Source of the DNA: Sphaeroforma sirkka
Lineage: Eukaryota; Opisthokonta; Ichthyosporea; Ichthyophonida
NCBI GenBank assembly: GCA_001586965.3
Contig: LUCW03001645.1
Location: 1-25,503, forward strand
Direction of reading: 5' to 3'
DNA: 25,503 bases
Below, piece after piece: positions 10,334 through 22,940 of the stretch. A model generated the notes under the pieces. That model did not search any database. It worked only from the letters and a program-made list of their open reading frames with translations, and was not told the DNA's origin. The translations under genes were made by a program, and so were the position numbers. Within the stretch, counting starts at the first letter, position 1; each line of letters begins with the position of its first letter.

Positions 10334-10369
10334 GAGGTGCTATATATATATATATATATATAGCACCTC
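10334..10369. repeat. Conserved hairpin, unit 2
   Basis: GAGGTGCTATATA and its reverse complement around (TA)n. The outer arms (catatac / atatatg) pair with one mismatch. Confidence 0.8.
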
Positions 10370-10858
10370 ATATATGATTACAAGTTTTGAAAATACATAT
10401 GGCAACAGACGAGAAAATAAGTACGAGACATGCATGAACTCAAGGTTAACAACGGACACTTTGAGTTCCAAATCTTTAATAGCGGTCTATGACCCGATAT
10501 ATATTCAGTGACTATATCCAATGTTTTATTGCTGTGGTTTTGTTTGAATAATTTGGACATGTGGTACGCGTTTTAACTACTCGATATAGTTTTATAGTTT
10601 TATGTATTTATGTATGTATGGCCAAGGTCTATATCTGTTGTTGATATGGTTTTATAAAAAATATATAGTGACAGATAGTTTAGATCGGCACAATAGACAG
10701 ACCTTCAGTGTATGTAATTTTAGCCAATAAGCTTGTGTACCTGAATATTCCCTATCAATCATTTATTTTACTTGTATATACTAATTGTTTGATTCGTTAC
10801 ATGTCATCAAGGATGGCATGTACACACACGTCCGCCTGTAGTTAATCATTTCCTCATT
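10370..10858 (-). other. 3' flank of gene S, copy 2
   Basis: Conserved S downstream sequence, the same as 2487-2981 apart from small homopolymer changes. AATAAA on the minus strand is at 10762-10767, about 92 bases beyond the stop. Confidence 0.8.
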
Positions 10859-12752
10859 TTAAAGCAAAGCCAAGCTAATCACGCCTGCGGCTATCACAAT
10901 AAATGGCGTGGATGTCAGTGTACCAGCGGCGCTGTCATTATCGTCGGTTTCCGCAACCGGATCGGACCCCTTCACATCACCGCTGGCCTGGATACTAGCT
11001 GGGCCCTGTCCGTTCTGAGCGGGATCTGAGGCTGACTGAACTCCAGTGTTGTCTGTATCTGTTGTTGCCTGGCGTCGACGACGACGACGAGTGGCACTGG
11101 CCATATCAGTCTCATAGGATACGTCAACTAGTACGCGGAGATCAAAGCCGGCACTATTACCCAACCCAGGATTTGCAAACAACGCGTGTACATCTTGATG
11201 GATCATATACTGGACTAGGAAGGTTTGATCTGCCGCGCATAGACCTAATTCGTTGCATGCGAGTCCTGATTCATAGGCAACGGGATCAGCACGTGTGCTA
11301 GTATAGTCAGTACCAGGAGTCAATGTTCCTGTGATCTGAGGGTAACTCTCGCCCAGGGTACCTGATGTATCGGCAGTTGTATCGCTCCAGGCTCCAGGAC
11401 CGGCGCTCTCTCGCACTTGACTTTGCACTATAGTAACCTTGGTCACATCCAGACCACTGAAGTCCACACGAGCGTACGCGAACTCTCCATATTCCAAAGC
11501 AGAAATTGGTGTGTCGCCAGCGGGTTTCGTCGTTTCTACACTGGTTATGGGATCAGTTACGGTCCACGTGGGTGCACCTCGCAGACGATTCTCAGGATCT
11601 ACGAAAATGAATCTGTCGACCGTTACTGCGTTCTCGATGGTTACCAGGTCCGCATTGTCAGCACAGAAGTTGTCAGAAGCCAGCGTGAACTCAATGGTAG
11701 TATCTCTGTTTTGCTGATTAATTGGACAATCCGTCTCTGCCAATGTCTTGTAGCAATCGATTACTACGTCTGAGATAGTATATGCACCGTCCAATGTACA
11801 CTGGCCATGCACGAGCTGGATATAGGCATCTTTTCTGCACCCGTTGTTGTTTTTTATCATAATCACCTGCTAGACAGTCTGGCATGTCAATGAAGGCCCC
11901 ATTCGTTGCCCCGCACGTTCCTGCGCCTGCATCCTCAGTGCACAGAAACGCTGTGTTGGATGTGCCCGCATTTGCAAGTACGGGATCCATGGTGAGAACG
12001 GAGTATGGGGTGCTAAGAGCATACGAGAGAGTTAAGTAGGAAGCTGAAGCTCCTGTGTTGATTGCCTGAGCTGTAAGGGCAGTATCGATTGCAAATGGCG
12101 AATACACTTTGACCTCGGCTGTTGTGGCGGCAACCCTGCTCAAAACAAGAATGCTTGTTGGGATGGTCACCATACCACTACGAGTTACTGTGTCCCCACC
12201 AACGTCTGTGGGTTCGGTGTATTCGAAAACGATATTTGACGAATAGTCTGCATAGCGCACGTCCATTTCATCGACATCATCAGATAGTGCGTAATCAAAC
12301 CCGCAATCAGTTCGAAGCGAGGTGATTTTCATCTCGAACACCATGCGATCGGTGCATCCGGAGTCTACACTAGTTTGGGTGAAAGTCTCCAAGTTTGCGC
12401 CTAGAGTACAGGTACCCACGCTGAAGGAAGTGAATTCACGATTGAGACCAGCCGGCCAGTTGACAGTCCATTGAACACTTTCGTCATTAACGAGAGTGTC
12501 CAGAGTGGTGTGATCTTGAGTTAGAGTGACATCATTTGGATTATCAACCGAGCCCGTGATATCAGCACAGACACCATAGACCTCCGAAGCTACTTGCGTA
12601 GAGCAAGTTGCATCACTGTAAAGCGAATCGCAGAGACATTTTTCACCGGCATTGGTGTTTAGTGTCAGCGAAGCACCTGCTTCAGTACATGCTGCTGATG
12701 TAGTGCCAATAAGGGCCACTCCAGCTACTAAGAGAGTTGGCAAGTAGTTCAT
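10859..12752 (-). CDS. Gene S copy 2: secreted, Cys-rich, GPI-type surface protein (one frameshift)
   Basis: Second full-length S copy with its own promoter; for domains see copy 1 at 2982-4875. The signal peptide, 18 cysteines, Arg6-Gln site and hydrophobic C-terminus are all present. The VQWTVNWPAGL region damaged in copy 1 is intact here. The only lesion is a T6 run at 11850-11855 (A6 on the coding strand) instead of five, which breaks the DYDKNNNG stretch about half way. The same A6 is found in the truncated copy of unit 2 and in the S copy of unit 4, so it looks inherited rather than random, unless it is a systematic homopolymer error. This copy has Ala instead of Thr in SGL(T/A)CNELG. 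Start at 12752 by homology with copy 1, A at -3. Confidence 0.82.
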
Positions 12753-12823
12753 GGTTTTATGTTTTACCTGTATTAAAATGCACAATTGTTTTGTGGATGC
12801 GACATACGAAGTTTTTGGTCTGC

Positions 12824-12831
12824 TATTTATA
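12824..12831 (-). promoter_or_regulatory. TATA box of gene S, copy 2
   Basis: TATAAATA on the minus strand, 72 bases before the start codon, conserved with unit 1. Confidence 0.6.
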
Positions 12832-14319
12832 CGGTTCGAATTGACTCTCAGATATTAATACTTAAGAGATTAGTTAGTACTCGATGAACAAACTATATAT
12901 CTTTCTTCAGTACAAATGCAATACAACACGAAACTAGGAACTCGACTTATCGCTCGCTGCCTTCCTTAACTCTGCGTTTCATTTTTTTTTAAACCCTGGC
13001 TGTGATCTTCTGGTCATCACCTTGTCGAGGTTAAATTCATGTTGTTCATATGTTAAAAGGTAAATACATGTTTATCGACTTGTTCTCATGCTTGTTCTCA
13101 TGGGTTCTATGGACTATGCTAGATGTTTTTTTTTTAAATCTGCACAATGTCACCACGGAAGCTTGCGACTACAATTTAAAAAAGGAAGTCAGAGTACAAA
13201 CAGTATTTTACAATGGAATTCAGAATTCATGATTGTGCGTCGGCCTGTCTAAACTCTAAAGGTGCGATTGGCCCGATTGGCGATTAGGCGTGCAGTGTTT
13301 TTTGTTGTTGTTTTTTAGAACATAAAAAAGTAATTAAAAAATAATATAGAACAAATGTGGCAGAGTACAATGGAATTTATGATCTGATAAACACTACACA
13401 TTCACATACATACCATGTATACTGTATAGCTGTGTGGCCTGGAATGACCTGGTATGAGGTCGCGACATGTCGTATATATGTCGGATGGTCACAATGATTT
13501 TTTATTGGGTCCATTATGATCCATTCTGTAAAATGAGTCCGAACTGCGAGGTGTATGCCGAACTGCAAATCACTTTCTCATTCCAAAATTAGAAAATATA
13601 CAGTGCCTATTGGTGGATAGAGACTATAGGGGAAAAAACTGTAAAGTACATAAATAGTTCAAATACGTACAGTATTTATTTTGGATTATTGCATGTCGCG
13701 GCACTCGCGAGTCGCCACCTCCAATGTCGCGACATGTCGTCTGAAAATATTTAGTGCGACAAACCGTCACGATATGTTGTCTAAGCCGTAAGACGTGTCG
13801 TTTACCAGCTCAGATGAAATCTTAAACCCAGCGAGTCAGCGACAGCCGACAAGTGACAACTTCAGAATTTCTGCTCCGTGCTCACTGCTTAGGAGAACTC
13901 GAGGAGACACTCGACAGACAGGAGTCAGGAGTCACCGAGTCAGTACTCAGGAGGGCGATGTTTTTTTTTGTTTTCCGTGTTTTTTTAAAGATATAGAAGT
14001 ATTTTCAAAAACAAATAGGCGATGGGCAGATGACAGTTGTGATGACGGGAGGTCGGGTAGGTCGGGAACTGGACCAGAACCGAACAAGACAGTAAATATT
14101 GTTTTAAAAAAAAACACAAATATCAGAAAATTTAGCTCGATTTTTTTCTATTTTGTTTTTCTTTAAACAAACAAAAAGAACAAAAAAAAAAAACATTCAA
14201 TGTATGTAAACCTAAATATACATATTTACTATTTTTTAAAAAAGTGTGTATTTACTATTTACAGACTAGAGACTACTAGAGTACTAGAGTAGAGAGGCGG
14301 ATGAATTCACCAAGTGCTC
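12832..14319. promoter_or_regulatory. Spacer between head-to-head S copies, unit 2
   Basis: Counterpart of 4956-6271. The palindromic motifs are at 13459-13472 and 13725-13739, and GAGTCA at about 13833, 13922, 13929 and 13937. It differs from unit 1 by homopolymer lengths, a 3-base deletion near 13495 and the 178-base extra segment. No gene is supported. Confidence 0.6.
14077..14254. other. 178-base segment present only in unit 2
   Basis: Unit 1 joins ggacca directly to ctatttacag; unit 2 has 178 AT-rich bases between these, with long A and T tracts. There is no clear terminal repeat or target duplication, although atttactattt occurs twice near its right edge, so a deletion in unit 1 by slippage or recombination is as likely as an insertion. 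Confidence 0.8.
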
Positions 14320-15455
14320 GTTCTCACCATGGATCCCGTACTGCAAATGCGGGCACATCCAACACAGCGTTTCTGTGCACTGAGGATGCAGGCGCAGGAA
14401 CGTGCGGGGCAACGAATGGGGCCTTCATTGACATGCCAGACTGTCTAGCAGGTGATTATGATAAAAAACAACAACGGGTGCAGAAAAGATGCCTATATCC
14501 AGCTCGTGCATGGCCAGTGTACATTGGACGGTGCATATACTATCTCAGACGTAGTAATCGATTGCTACAAGACATTGGCAGAGACGGATTGTCCAATTAA
14601 TCAGCAAAACAGAGATACTACCATTGAGTTCACGCTGGCTTCTGACAACTTCTGTGCTGACAATGCGGACCTGGTAACCATCGAGAACGCAGTAACGGTC
14701 GACAGATTCATTTTCGTAGATCCTGAGAATCGTCTGCGAGGTGCACCCACGTGGACCGTAACTGATCCCATAACCAGTGTAGAAACGACGAAACCCGCTG
14801 GCGACACACCAATTTCTGCTTTAGAATATGGAGAGTTTCGTACGCTCGTGTGGACTTCAGTGGTCTGGATGTGACCAAGGTTACTATAGTGCAAAGTCAA
14901 GTGCGAGAGAGCGCCGGTCCTGGAGCCTGGAGCGATACAACTGCCGATACATCAGGTACCCTGGGCGAGAGTTACCCTCAGATCACAGGAACATTGACTC
15001 CTGGTACTGACTATACTAGCACACGTGCTGATCCGTTGCCTATGAATCAGGACTCACATGCAACGAATTAGGTCTATGCGCGGCAGATCAAACCTTCCTA
15101 GTCCAGTATATGATCCATCAAGATGTACACGCGTTGTTTGCAAATCCTGGGTTGGGTAATAGTGCCGGCTTTGATCTCCGCGTACTAGTTGACGTATCCT
15201 ATGAGACTGATATGGCCAGTGCCACTCGTCGTCGTCGTCGACGCCAGGCAACAACAGATACAGACAACACTGGAGTTCAGTCAGCCTCAGATCCCGCTCA
15301 GAACGGACAGGGCCCAGCTAGTATCCAGGCCAGCGGTGATGAAGGGGTCCGATCCGGTTGCGGAAACCGACGATAATGACAGCGCCGCTGGTACACTGAC
15401 ATCCACGCCATTTATTGTGATAGCCGCAGGTGTGATTAGCTTGGCTCTGTTTTAA
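14320..15455 (+). pseudogene. Truncated gene S copy (+), unit 2, lacks residues 1 to ~252
   Basis: Same architecture and same 5' breakpoint as 6272-7410, with internal ATG at 14329. It is more damaged: one base lost near 14342, A6 at DYDKNNN near 14462, a changed stretch near 14837 (gagtttcg for gagttcgcg), one C lost near 15033 and two bases lost near 15341. The Arg6 site and hydrophobic SLALF tail are still recognisable. It is clearly a pseudogene as given. The shared breakpoint shows that the truncation predates the tandem duplication. Confidence 0.88.
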
Positions 15456-15908
15456 TATCTGGAAATGATTAACTACAGGCGGACGTGTGTGTACATGCCA
15501 TCCTTGATGACATGTAACGAATCAAACAATTAGTATATACAAGTAAAATAAATGATTGATAGGGAATATTCAGGTACACAAGCTTATTGGCTAAAATTAC
15601 ATACACTGAAGGTCTGTCTATTGTGCCGATCTAAACTATCTGTCACTATATATTTTTATAAAACCATATCAACAACAGATATAGACCTTGGCCATACATA
15701 CATAAATACATAAAACTATAAAACTATATCGAGTAGTTAAAACGCGTACCACATGTCCAAATTATTCAAACAAAACCACAGCAATAAAACATTGGATATA
15801 GTCACTGAATATATATCGGGTCATAGACCGCTATTGAAGATTTGGAACTCAAAGTGTCCGTTGTTAACCTTGAGTTCATGCATGTCTCGTACTTATTTTC
15901 TCGTCTAA
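15456..15908 (+). other. S 3' flank attached to truncated copy, unit 2
   Basis: Same as 7411-7862, with AATAAA at 15547-15552. The M upstream region starts after it. From 15602 onward this sequence also forms the outer end of the left arm of the large inverted repeat. Confidence 0.85.
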
Positions 15909-15998
15909 AGCACTAATGGACCAAACGCAACACAGTGTATATCTCTTATACTTGCATGTGTCACAGTGGCGATAACATGGAAGCACATACTCGGATTT

Positions 15999-17349
15999 AT
16001 GCTCATAGAAGCTGACTTGGCCGAGTCAAGTTCTTGTGAGAACTCGTACGACTACTTTTTTTCTCCGAAGATTTTGTCACATGGCTGCTTACATGGGACT
16101 TCGAAGACGTCACAGATGGCATAAATACAAAGGCTACTGATGATGCTAATATACATGTACATTCTAGTGAGTTTAATGATACGAGGGAAACTGATATGTT
16201 TGCTGAGAATATCTTTTTTTGTGGCCTATAGAGGTCTCTCGTACGTGGTATGGGTGGTTCCACTCTCAGAACTTGCTGATGGCTGCGATAGTGCTTACTG
16301 TATTCGTAGGCGAACAGTCATCGATTGCTTTACAAACGAGATCAACATCTGATGAGAACAGTACAGGCAGAAAGAAAGAGAAGGATACGCAAACTACAAC
16401 TACATCTGATGGTAACAATAGTCGTGGAAACGACAAGAAAGTAGTGTTAGGGAGTGTTGGATCTATACACACTATTCCGGGTCTTTCGTTGCTAGTGGTA
16501 GGCTATCTCGGTGCTATGAGTCTGTGCTTCTTCCTCTTGATGTGCTTCCTCTTCACACGGATGCCTTCTACGCAGCGGTTGCTTAGCAGCGCGGACGGTG
16601 CGATGGGTGCAAGTGGAGCTACAAACTCAGACGACACGCATGGGCAAGTCTCGCGTACGAATGATACGCACAAATATAGCAAACACACTGATGCGACAAG
16701 TGGAATAGGACGGGCGGCGGTACCTCACACCATCACCTTCAAAGAGAGTGTCATGGGCGCACTCACTCTCACGTGCTTTATATCTGCGGCAGCGAGTGTG
16801 TATCTCTTCCCACAGACCTCCGAGACGCTTTCAGTAGATGTACCCCAGGATCACGTCTACAGCAGCGTGCTCAGTTGGCAGGTATTCACACTCACCACAT
16901 CACACTTTCGAGCCAATCTGATATTCCTGCATGTGATTCTCTTGACGGGATTCTTCTTCTCCCGGAGTCTGCCGGCTACAGACGACTCGCGCAATATTGT
17001 TAGATGGTGCTATTATGCTCTCAGTATCGCGGCGTTCTGTATCCACGTGGACACGCTTTACCACATCGAAAAGTTGGTTCGTAGCAGTTATCCAGAGAGC
17101 TTTGACACTGATACCGTGGGTCTTATACAGGATGCGTTTCAGCGGTTACTGCAGGAACTGTGGCTAAATGATTGCCAAACCAGCATTGGAATGGATGGTG
17201 TATTTATGAGCGTTGGTACGGTAATGCTAATCACTTATGAGAAAGGCGTATCGCTCGGAGCCATGAGTGTAGTGTCGACTCTGATCGGGGTACAGGTTTC
17301 ACACTCAGTAGATACTTGGCGGATAGATCAGAAAAGGTACAATTATTAG
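15999..17349 (+). CDS. Gene M copy 3: multi-pass membrane protein (frameshift in exon 1)
   Basis: Third M copy; for the protein see 7954-9320. Exon 1 has Cys for Tyr (SSSCENS) and a T7 run near 16055-16061 where the majority has five, shifting the frame. The A run near 16128 has the three bases that give the majority reading. Exon 2 (from 16232) is open throughout to TAG at 17349. It carries the four-G version near 17285-17288 and so ends [19 protein letters not shown], with three extra bases (tta) just before the stop. The intron acceptor lacks one AG dinucleotide, which leaves exon 2 unchanged if splicing uses the last AG before AGGTC. Confidence 0.75.
16167..16231 (+). other. Spliceosomal intron in gene M, copy 3 (65 nt)
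   Basis: GTGAGT donor, CTGAT, T7, acceptor tatag. The missing AG repeat is inside the intron when compared with the other copies. Confidence 0.74.
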
Positions 17350-17389
17350 ATGAACATGTATAAATATATGTATATCTATACGTACATGG

Positions 17390-17456
<67 letters not shown>

Positions 17457-17564
17457 ACTATCCCTATAAATCGTTATCTCGATCCTGAGAAACCAACAAA
17501 ATAACAACATCGTGATCCTATTCCGTTATTCCATGCCGCAATATTCAAAGCAAACGCAGCGCTT

Positions 17565-17641
<77 letters not shown>

Positions 17642-18259
17642 TATAAATGTGTATATATATGATGGTGTGTGTTTTGTGTGTGCGTCCTATATACTTATAT
17701 ATATATATATATATATACATATATAAAACACATATACATATGTACACATACATATATATATGTAATATGTATATGATACAGATATATGATCAATCAATTT
17801 ACGCTGCTCACAAACACACATGCATGTATATATTATTATATTATTATATTTGTTTATATGTATATATAGCTTGAGAGATATATATTAATATGCATATAAT
17901 AATATGTATATATATATACCATATGTGCGTGATGTGTATATATATAAAACTACTTGTGTTGTTATAAAATATTATTATATATGCTTATAGAGCATGCATC
18001 AACAATATTACATACTACTCTTATTATTATTACATTACTGTATCATATGTTATATACATATATGTATTAATAATATATATGTTCGCCTATTATATATACA
18101 TATATACACAGCACATACATGCACGTGCATGCACACAACACACATCATATATACATAAACAAGGCTCTTTTGGGGTTTAGGTTTCATACATATATATATA
18201 TATGTATATATATACATATAATATACATATATATATAATATACATATGTACATATATAA

Positions 18260-18341
<82 letters not shown>

Positions 18342-18404
18342 TATATTTATATATATATATATATATATATAAACCTGTAATCCTGTAATTCTATATTCAT
18401 ATAT
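17350..18404. repeat. AT-rich spacer with (TA)n microsatellites, unit 3
   Basis: No gene. TA runs lie at about 17391-17453, 17566-17637, 18257-18335 and 18345-18370. The conserved island is at about 17456-17565. A degraded telomere-like patch is at 18161-18184. Confidence 0.85.
18161..18184 (+). repeat. Telomere-like patch, unit 3 (degraded)
   Basis: ttttggggtttaggttt at the position equivalent to the patches in units 1 and 2. Confidence 0.45.
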
Positions 18405-18441
18405 GAGGTGCATATATATATATATATATATATAGCACCTC
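18405..18441. repeat. Conserved hairpin, unit 3
   Basis: GAGGTGC and GCACCTC around (TA)n. The T after GAGGTGC is missing, so the stem has one small shift. Confidence 0.75.
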
Positions 18442-18928
18442 ATATATGATTACAAGTTTTGAAAAAACATATGGCAACAGACGAGAAAATAAGTACGAGA
18501 CATGCATGAACTCAAGGTTAACAACGGACACTTTGAGTTCCAAATCTTTAATAGCGGTCTATGACCCGATATATATTCAGTGACTATATCCAATGTTTTA
18601 TTGCTGTGGTTTTGTTTGAATAATTTGGACATGTGGTACGCGTTTTAACTACTCGATATAGTTTTTTATAGTTTTATGTATTTATGTATGTATGGCCAAG
18701 GTCTATATCTGTTGTTGATATGGTTTTATAAAAAATATATAGTGACAGATAGTTTAGATCGGCACAATAGACAGACCTTCAGTGTATGTAATTTTAGCCA
18801 ATAAGCTTGTGTACCTGAATATTCCCTATCAATCATTTTATTTTACTTGTATATACTAATTGTTTGATTCGTTACATGTCATCAAGGATGGCATGTACAC
18901 ACACGTCCGCCTGTAGTTAATCATTTCC
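18442..18928 (-). other. 3' flank of gene S, copy 3
   Basis: Conserved S downstream sequence, with AATAAA on the minus strand at 18837-18842. Confidence 0.8.
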
Positions 18929-19727
18929 TCATTTTAAAAGCAAAGCCAAGCTAATCACGCCTGCGGCTATCACAATAAATGGCGTGGATGTCAGTGTACC
19001 AGCGGCGCTGTCATTATCGTCGGTTTCCGCAACCGGATCGGACCCCTTCACATCACCGCTGGCCTGGATACTAGCTGGGCCCTGTCCGTTCTGAGCGGGA
19101 TCTGAGGCTGACTGAACTCCAGTGTTGTCTGTATCTGTTGTTGCCTGGCGTCGACGACGACGACGAGTGGCACTGGCCATATCAGTCTCATAGGATACGT
19201 CAACTAGTACGCGGAGATCAAAGCCGGCACTATTACCCAACCCAGGATTTGCAAACAACGCGTGTACATCTTGATGGATCATATACTGGACTAGGAAGGT
19301 TTGATCTGCCGCGCATAGACCTAATTCGTTGCATGCGAGTCCTGATTCATAGGCAACGGGATCAGCACGTGTGCTAGTATAGTCAGTACCAGGAGTCAAT
19401 GTTCCTGTGATCTGAGGGTAACTCTCGCCCAGGGTACCTGATGTATCGGCAGTTGTATCGCTCCAGGCTCCAGGACCGGCGCTCTCTCGCACTTGACTTT
19501 GCACTATAGTAACCTTGGTCACATCCAGACCACTGAAGTCCACACGAGCGTACGCAAACTCTCCATATTCCAAAGCAGAAATTGGTGTGTCGCCAGCGGG
19601 TTTCGTCGTTTCTACACTGGTTATGGGATCAGTTACGGTCCACGTGGGTGCACCTCGCAGACGATTCTCAGGATCTACGAAAATGAATCTGTCGACCGTT
19701 ACTGCGTTCTCGATGGTTACCAGGTCC
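18929..19727 (-). pseudogene. Gene S copy 3: C-terminal fragment cut by the inversion
   Basis: It encodes residues from about 368 to the end, open in one frame, including the Arg6-Gln site and hydrophobic tail. An extra base before the stop changes the end to SLALLLK, a change shared with the S copy of the inverted unit and with no other, which marks these two as sisters. It lacks the promoter, start and signal peptide because sequence switches at 19727 to an inverted S copy. It is not expected to make a secreted protein. Confidence 0.9.
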
Positions 19728-20623
19728 TGATAATCCAAATGATGTCACTCTAACTCAAGATCACACCACTCTGGACACTCTCGTTAATGACGAAAGTGTT
19801 CAATGGACAATCAACTGGCTGGCTGGTCTCAATCGTGAATTCACATCCTTCAGCGTGGGTACCTGTACTCTAGGCGCAAACTTGGAGACTTTCACCCAAA
19901 CTAGTGTAGACTCCGGATGCACCGATCGCATGGTGTTCGAGATGAAAATCACCTCGCTTCGAGCTGATTGCGGGTTTGATTACGCACTATCTGATGATGT
20001 CGATGAAATGGACGTGCGCTATGCAGACTATTCGTCAAATATCGTTTTCGAATACACCGAACCCACAGACGTTGGTGGGGACACAGTAACTCGTAGTGGT
20101 ATGGTGACCATCCCAACAAGCATTCTTGTTTTGAGCAGGGTTGCCGCCACAACAGCCGAGGTCAAAGTGTATTCGCCATTTGCAATCGATACTGCCCTTA
20201 CAGCTCAGGCAATCAACACAGGAGCTTCAGCTTCCTACTTAACTCTCTCGTATGCTCTTAGCACCCCATACTCCGTTCTCACCATGGATCCCGTACTTGC
20301 AAATGCGGGCACATCCAACACAGCGTTTCTGTGCACTGAGGATGCAGGCGCAGGAACGTGCAGGGGCAACGAATGGGGCCTTCATTGACATGCCAGACTG
20401 TCTAGCAGGTGATTATGATAAAAAACAACAACGGGTGCAGAAAAGATGCCTATATCCAGCTCGTGCATGGCCAGTGTACATTGGACGGTGCATATACTAT
20501 CTCAGACGTAGTAATCGATTGCTACAAGACATTGGCAGAGACGGATTGTCCAATTAATCAGCAAAACAGAGATACTACCATTGAGTTCACGCTGGCTTCT
20601 GACAACTTCTGTGCTGACAATGC
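19728..20623. other. Spacer (loop) of the large inverted repeat
   Basis: 896 bases of S coding sequence (residues about 70 to 367, + strand) that have no partner in the left arm. The joint at 19727/19728 links accaggtcc to tgataatcc, with little or no microhomology to the intact S sequence on either side. Confidence 0.88.
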
Positions 20624-21422
20624 GGACCTGGTAACCATCGAGAACGCAGTAACGGTCGACAGATTCATTTTCGTAGATCCTGAGAATCGTCTGCGAGGTG
20701 CACCCACGTGGACCGTAACTGATCCCATAACCAGTGTAGAAACGACGAAACCCGCTGGCGACACACCAATTTCTGCTTTGGAATATGGAGAGTTCGCGTA
20801 CGCTCGTGTGGACTTCAGTGGTCTGGATGTGACCAAGATTACTATAGTGCAAAGTCAAGTGCGAGAGAGCGCCGGTCCTGGAGCCTGGAGCGATACAACT
20901 GCCGATACATCAGGTACCCTGGGCGAGAGTTACCCTCAGATCACAGGAACATTGACTCCTGGTACTGACTATACTAGCACACGTGCTGATCCCGTTGCCT
21001 ATGAATCAGGACTCGCATGCAACGAATTAGGTCTATGCGCGGCAGATCAAACCTTCCTAGTCCAGTATATGATCCATCAAGATGTACACGCGTTGTTTGC
21101 AAATCCTGGGTTGGGTAATAGTGCCGGCTTTGATCTCCGCGTACTAGTTGACGTATCCTATGAGACTGATATGGCCAGTGCCACTCGTCGTCGTCGTCGA
21201 CGCCAGGCAACAACAGATACAGACAACACTGGAGTTCAGTCAGCCTCAGATCCCGCTCAGAACGGACAGGGCCCAGCTAGTATCCAGGCCAGCGGTGATG
21301 TGAAGGGGTCCGATCCGGTTGCGGAAACCGACGATAATGACAGCGCCGCTGGTACACTGACATCCACGCCATTTATTGTGATAGCCGCAGGCGTGATTAG
21401 CTTGGCTTTGCTTTTAAAATGA
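19728..21422 (+). pseudogene. Gene S copy 4: 5'-truncated, inverted, frameshifted
   Basis: It starts abruptly at residue 70 (DNPNDVTL) at the inversion joint, so the promoter, start codon and signal peptide are missing. It is open to about 20361, where an extra A shifts the frame; the A6 run at 20420-20425 adds a second shift; from there the C-terminal half is open to the stop at 21422, with SLALLLK at the end. Distinct substitutions are WLAG for WPAG, LRAD for LRTD and TKIT for TKVT, so it is not a simple artefactual mirror of copy 3. A pseudogene as given. Confidence 0.88.
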
Positions 21423-21905
21423 GGAAATGATTAACTACAGGCGGACGTGTGTGTACATGCCATCCTTGATGACATGTAACGAATCAAACAATTAGTATAT
21501 ACAAGTAAAATAAATGATTGATAGGGAATATTCAGGTACACAAGCTTATTGGCTAAAATTACATACACTGAAGGTCTGTCTATTGTGCCGATCTAAACTA
21601 TCTGTCACTATATATTTTTATAAAACCATATCAACAACAGATATAGACCTTGGCCATACATACATAAATACATAAAACTATAAAACTATATCGAGTAGTT
21701 AAAACGCGTACCACATGTCCAAATTATTCAAACAAAACCACAGCAATAAAACATTGGATATAGTCACTGAATATATATCGGGTCATAGACCGCTATTAAA
21801 GATTTGGAACTCAAAGTGTCCGTTGTTAACCTTGAGTTCATGCATGTCTCGTACTTATTTTCTCGTCTGTTGCCATATGTATTTTCAAAACTTGTAATCA
21901 TATAT
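21423..21905 (+). other. 3' flank of gene S, copy 4
   Basis: Conserved S downstream sequence, now on the plus strand, with AATAAA at 21509-21514, running up to the hairpin. Confidence 0.8.
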
Positions 21906-21943
21906 GAGGTGCTATATATATATATATATATATATAGCACCTC
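21906..21943. repeat. Conserved hairpin, unit 4
   Basis: GAGGTGCTATATA and complement around (TA)n. The outer mismatch arm (gtatatg) lies on the right side here and on the left in unit 2, as expected for a true inversion. Confidence 0.8.

Positions 21944-22940
<997 letters not shown>

Larger units (their letters stand above)
15602..19727. repeat. Left arm of large inverted repeat (~4.1 kb)
   Basis: Reverse-complementary to 20624-24696. It covers the S 3' flank, M gene, TA spacer, hairpin, S 3' flank and the S 3' coding part. The arms are not identical: TA-run lengths, several indels and base changes differ. Confidence 0.9.
15967..19727. repeat. Tandem unit 3, cut short inside gene S
   Basis: Third copy in the same orientation as units 1 and 2. 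It ends at the inversion joint at 19727/19728 inside the S coding region, so it lacks the S 5' part, S promoter and truncated partner. Confidence 0.92.

Noticed and set aside
11850..11855. Programmed -1 ribosomal frameshifting at the AAAAAAC sequence of S
   Set aside because: The heptamer is not in the required X XXY YYZ phase, and recovering the S frame would need a +1 shift, not -1; other copies have A5 and need none.
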